From Moniliella sp. 'wahieum' (Eukaryota > Basidiomycota > Moniliellomycetes > Moniliellales > Moniliellaceae), in the NCBI GenBank assembly GCA_003971905.1, contig RSEE01000091.1:62001-126000 (forward strand): a stretch of DNA of 64,000 nucleotides, given 5' to 3'. Within the stretch, counting starts at the first letter, position 1. Each line of letters starts with the position of its first letter. The notes beneath the pieces were generated by a model. The model was not told the origin of the DNA, ran no database searches, and was given only the letters and a program-made list of their open reading frames with translations. A program made the position numbers and the translations under genes. Below are positions 59,800 through 64,000 of the stretch, piece after piece.

Positions 59800-60860
59800 A
59801 GCACCTGACGATGGACCACGTTACCCAACTCCGCCGATCCCTTGGTTACGACGCGATTTTGGTGGCGGTGAATCGGTTCATCAAAACGGGTCACTTCATT
59901 CCCGCTCAAACGACCGATACCGTCACAGCTCGCACCCCAGTTTGTACACCATGTCTCTTTCGCTACCACAGGTCCTTCTCTGACATCTGGTGACTAATTG
60001 GGGACCGACCTTCATGAGCCACACGTCTGGAAAGCCTTGCGTGTCGACTTGGGTATCAAGCCGAGCCTCAAGGGCCGCTTATCACCCTCAGACGGACGGC
60101 TAGACTGAGCACCTCAACCAGATCTTCAAAGAGTACCTCTGCTGTTACCTCGACGAGCAGCAGTCCAATTGGTTCGACCTCCTCCCCACGGCCGAATATG
60201 CCTACAACTTGTCCTCTCACTCTAGCACCCACCAGTCCCCTTTTGACCTTACTTATGGGTATTCCCGCCGGGGGGGAGTTGAAGCCCGCCCCTCCGCTCG
60301 TGCCCCCGACGCTGTGCGTCGTACCTTGAAGGTTTGCGTTCGTCCCAGGTGGTGGCCCGCCGGACGCTCGCGCAGCGAGTGAAGAACGCTACAAGCACTA
60401 TGCCGACCAGCAGCGCATTGACGGAGGCGGCGCCCTTCACTACTGGCAAGCCTGTCTTGGTCCGCCGGGACGGGTATGTGTCTAACCAGCGACCCTTTGA
60501 CGGTCTCCACTATCGCTACCTCGGCCCCTTCCCATTGTCCGCGCTGTGGACCGCCGCGTACCAGGTCCGCCTAGTTCCCGACTATCTACACTGCCATGAC
60601 ATGTCTCATGTGTCCTGCTTCCGTGCCTACACTCCTGGTGACATATGGTACCTACCCGCTTAGTTGAGTCCTCGTTTCCTCTCCCCCAATATGCTGACAA
60701 TGATGCGGTTCAAAATGAGATCGAACACGTCCAGTCGACGATCGCTGCAAAAGCTGTGAAGGTCGCATTGAGTACTTCGTTCACATCTGTGGCTATCCCG
60801 TCCACGAGCGGGAGTGGGTAAGTACCCGCCGAGGGCATGTCTCATGACGCCAAGCCGGTG
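59800..60860 (+). mobile_element. Degenerate Ty3/gypsy retrotransposon fragment (integrase and chromodomain)
   Basis: Integrase-core-like text appears in mixed frames: DAILVAVNRFIKTGHFIPAQ, then a GDRP/SDRG-like region and AYHPQTDG-type text with a premature stop. A C-terminal integrase region follows (FDGLHYRYLGPFP, about 60490-60540). Then comes a chromodomain-like segment, RIEYFVHICGYPVHEREW (about 60745-60810). The order integrase core, GPF/Y-like motif, chromodomain is that of chromoviruses of the Metaviridae. Gag, protease, reverse transcriptase, RNase H and LTRs are not seen. Stops and frame breaks are numerous, more than sequencing error alone would explain. It is a relic, 5'-truncated, just downstream of the protease gene. 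Confidence 0.8.
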
Positions 60861-63800
60861 GTCCGTTTCCATGCCCTTTATGTGACGGCGTGGCTGGCTT
60901 CCCACACGGAGCAGGCTGCGGCAGGGAGACCTTGCCTGCCCATCGGAGACGGGACTCACCGGAGGACTGAACGCGTTTCAGACCCAAAGTCCAAGGCTCA
61001 CTGGCGTGAACGTAGGAGGGCGGTGAGTGATGCTTTGCTAGTCCACGTCGAGCAGAGCCTGAGCAACGGTCTGCAAGCCGAGGTTGCGCGTGTGGGAGCT
61101 GGATGGGAAAGCGGGGAGCTTCGATGGGCGAGGGAGGGCGAGCGAACTGGTCAGAAGGTGTTTCTTCTAGAAGTGGAGTGTCTACAAGAAGGGTGAAGGG
61201 GAAAGAATGGTCGGCGGCTTGCGGACTTGTATGAGGCGGATGTCCCTTCACCAGACATAGTGGGTTAAATTCAACAATGAAACAGTCCATATTATCTCGT
61301 TGTTGCAGTACACCACTTTGCTCAGCCAGTGCCAGCCTCAGCTCATGGATCCAGACTCTTCGCTGATCGACTCGGCGTTCATTGCCCACGACGAACACAC
61401 TTCCATGATCACTTTAGGTTTTAAAACTGCACGTCCCATAGGCACACTACTGTCCCCCTACGGACTAATATGCGGGTTAGCGGTGACAGACACGGGCGCA
61501 ACTGTAATTAACAACTCGGAGTGGTAATTGTTTATTATCTATCGAGTTGTCCAGCAGAATACCTCCCCACACTGGCCACCCTTCGTGTTGAATTATCTAG
61601 AGCAGCGGGTTTAAGGTACTACGTTTGAACTGTGCGTTGATACCTATTGGTTGGTGTATGAATTCCTGCTGAGATATCCTCCATGATCAGTGCTAAAGCG
61701 CACATGCCTTTCATTATTGGCACATATGTACGCCCCTTATGTACAAGATGCTGCAGGGGAACCTGATTCGGTTGGACTTGATCTTGTAGAAAATGTATGG
61801 AATGTCCGGAGGTTTCAAAGAAACAAAGGCATGACACATTATCTCTACAGCATGTTACTCTGCAATCCAAGACCACTATGGTTCAGCAATTCGCGTGGCT
61901 TGTACTTTTGGCCAAGGTCAGCGGTCAGTTTCTGAGCTCTAAGAGGCTCATTGATTTCTGATTTTTGGTTTTACGGCTTCGGGATAAACAGCCCCGGTGT
62001 CAACTAGTTGTGTTATGTGGCCCTGCATGTGTTTCTCGTTCTTAGGCTACACTACCACCGCAAGGGCGACTGCATCTTTCTAATGATACTGGGTTCAATA
62101 TGAGGTCTCGTTTTGTCGTCCACTAATCCATAGTTCATTCTTCCGTCGCATATGTTACCGTGCAAGCAGGTGATATTACTTCAAAATGGTCACTCCTCTG
62201 GGGCAACAGCTTTGTTTTCTGGATTCACGACGACAGAACTCCTAATCGCAAGGGAAATGCAGAAGTTGTTGTCCTTCACGATCATCATGCTATCCTCTTC
62301 CGAACTCCGATTTATGCCTTTGTACAAGATTTGTCGCTGATGAGAGCGTAATGTAGCGAAGCTATATGGAAACACTAGAGTCCCAACATTTCATCGCATG
62401 GCACAGGGTTGGACTACATTACACTGCACGATTCCAATGCAGCCCATTACAAGGTGTGAGTCATTGACTAGAAGAGGAATCCCAGACGTGAACGACTGCT
62501 ATATGATTGGAAGTGGGCATTGAACCCTTTTTTGACATTGGGTTCATATGACGGGCCTTGGTCACCTGATTAGTTACAATGGGGTGGGAGGGGGCATATT
62601 ATCGGTCAAGGCATGAAGAACAAGCGTCTATCCCATTTCTGTGGCTATTCTTTGGGTCATGCCGTACAGTTTGTGCATAGATCTTTAGACCACTAGCAGT
62701 TGACAATTAGGCGGGTGTTCGCTGACACTAGCATCCAGATGATTTCTTAACGCACCGCTGCTGGTATTATATCCCCCGGTGTACACATCACGCTCACGGA
62801 AACAAGCCCAGTTCTATCAGGACTGTAGTCGAGGCAAAGAATGAAAGGAAACGGGGAAATGTGGATCGATGTTGGTAGTCACAGCAATTTCCCAGGATCA
62901 TAAAACTGGTCCACTTGTACATCACGCTGTGAAATCTCCCGCGCCTGCTAAAATAGTAGCCACAGTTTCACGATTGAACGTAAAAGTACATAACTCACCA
63001 TATGTATTCCATCAACCACAGGATGCGGCCTTACTCATTCACCTAAGGGGGCGCCCCACCCATCCTACGTTGTTCTTGCATTTCCCCTCCGGTTACATTT
63101 ATCTTTCGCTTGTCTACTACCTCCGCTACTTCATACTCTCCTTGCTCTAGTTTGAACGCGAATATTCAACGATTGATTTTCAACCAACAAGGCGAACGAA
63201 AGTGAATGACTAATGTGCCGGACACCTAGTGGTGGACCATCTCGATACAAACACGCCGTTCCTTTTCTGCGCCGCGCTCGGGCATATCACAATCTCCACC
63301 GGTGTAACCACTGATGATAACCAATTTTGGCATATTTTAAGAGTGTCTCTCAGGATATGGTCTGGTAATCTTCCCAATGATCTTAGGTCTGTTAATCCAT
63401 AATCCATGCCACTACCCCTTGTCAGATGCTTTCTCTTCATGACATGTATGTCAGATCGTACGTGTTATAGATGGAGTGCACAAGCTGACGTCGGTTCTAC
63501 CACTCCCCTGACGACGGCCAAAACTGGGATTGAGTGCCATGCTTGTATTAATGGTCCAAAGACGATATCAATCCCCGTCTGTCCTAAACAGAAGTTAAGT
63601 GAGGTGCTCGAAAACCAATCTAGATCTCCTTGATGAGTATTTGGTCGTCAGGGACATCCAAGCGTATTTGGACGCTCGCAGCTGTATTCAACCACATCGC
63701 TATGATCAACCCTTGTATAAACCGTGGTAGGCCAACTATAGCAGCATGATGAGTGGCTAACAGGATCTGCAAAAGAGGATGAGACGATTCGAAAAAGTCG

Positions 63801-64000
63801 AATAAGCGACACACCAATGAATGTGGCTGAGAAAGCCTTGGAAATGAAGGTGGGGGTAGAGAGGTATGGAGCGAGTTAGACTAGGAGTCGAGATAGCACA
63901 AAGACGGGTAGTGAGTCAGGAGGCTTTTGAAGCCATGAAAACGTGGGAGAACCTCCGGAGACAAGCCGCCACAGTCGCGGTTGAGCTCTTTACATCTCAT
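60861..64000. other. Region without a convincing gene
   Basis: About 3.1 kb. The stretch 60861-61200 is open on both strands and may be flanking retroelement sequence. The rest is more AT-rich, with short frames. Two weak coding candidates at 61878-61923 and 62134-62351 are listed separately. The last 200 bp on the plus strand read coding-like (for example EAFEAMKTWENLRRQAATVA) up to the window edge and could be an exon of a gene beyond it. Confidence 0.45.
61878..62351 (+). other. Weak candidate for a small secreted protein gene
   Basis: ATG at 61878 starts MVQQFAWLVLLAKVS, a signal-peptide-like sequence, followed by a plausible GT-AG intron (61924-61991). A later stretch, 62134-62351, reads VHSSVAYVTVQAGDITSKWS, then LLWGNSFVFWIHDDRTPNRK and NAEVVVLHDHHAILFRTPIY before a TAA. 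I could not join the two parts in one frame with plausible introns. They may belong to different things or to nothing. Confidence 0.2.

Noticed and set aside
60793-61398. Minus-strand 201-codon frame overlapping the retroelement end
   Set aside because: It is antisense to chromodomain-like text in its first part, and no motif was recognised in the rest.

Overview
This window is nuclear DNA from a filamentous or yeast-like fungus of the Dikarya, most likely a basidiomycete. Genes are split by short GT-AG introns (about 60-140 nt) with CTAAC/CTGAC-like branch sites. The recognisable gene set is fungal: calcineurin B, EF-1 alpha, a WOPR regulator, a Sla1-like endocytic protein, a Sak1/Ssp1-type kinase and a CBS-PB1 protein. 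Coding DNA is GC-rich. Several long genes have one or no intron (Sla1-like 2.1 kb, kinase about 4.7 kb, EF-1 alpha with only the classical intron after codon 5), which argues against a typical intron-rich agaricomycete. I cannot name the species.

Layout, left to right: COG2-like Golgi tether (-); about 5.9 kb of gene-free repeat-rich DNA; amino-acid transporter (+); COX9-like subunit (-) divergent from a Sla1-like protein (+); an unrecognised gene (+) flanked by a 107-bp direct duplication; importin beta-1 (+); an Rcf2-like mitochondrial protein (-); a WOPR transcription factor (-); an unrecognised helical protein (-); tRNA-Ala(AGC) (-); a Bye1-like PHD/TFIIS-middle-domain protein (+); calcineurin B (+); EF-1 alpha (+); M13 metallopeptidase (+); Sak1-like kinase (+); dihydrodipicolinate-synthase-family aldolase (-); Ubc13 (-) divergent from a membrane-anchored CBS-PB1 protein (+); about 4.8 kb without clear genes; a secreted, probably GPI-anchored aspartic protease (+); a broken Ty3/gypsy chromovirus integrase fragment (+); then about 3 kb without a convincing gene. 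There is no biosynthetic cluster or operon-like grouping. The genes are mostly housekeeping, and the only shared theme is Ca2+/energy signalling (calcineurin B and a CaMKK-type kinase), which may be coincidence.

Two things dominate the raw sequence. First, almost every conserved gene carries one or more -1 frameshifts at short homopolymers. EF-1 alpha alone has five, all deletions, so these look like sequencing or consensus errors rather than pseudogenes. CDS spans below therefore cover the whole gene including introns and frame breaks. Second, the intergenic DNA is full of short tandem repeats, and an unexpectedly large share have a 7-bp unit, often a 6-bp palindrome plus one spacer base. 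This heptamer habit, with a dispersed 21-bp hairpin and a few dispersed duplications, is the most unusual feature I can see. I found no CRISPR array, no rRNA and no clearly new multi-gene system.
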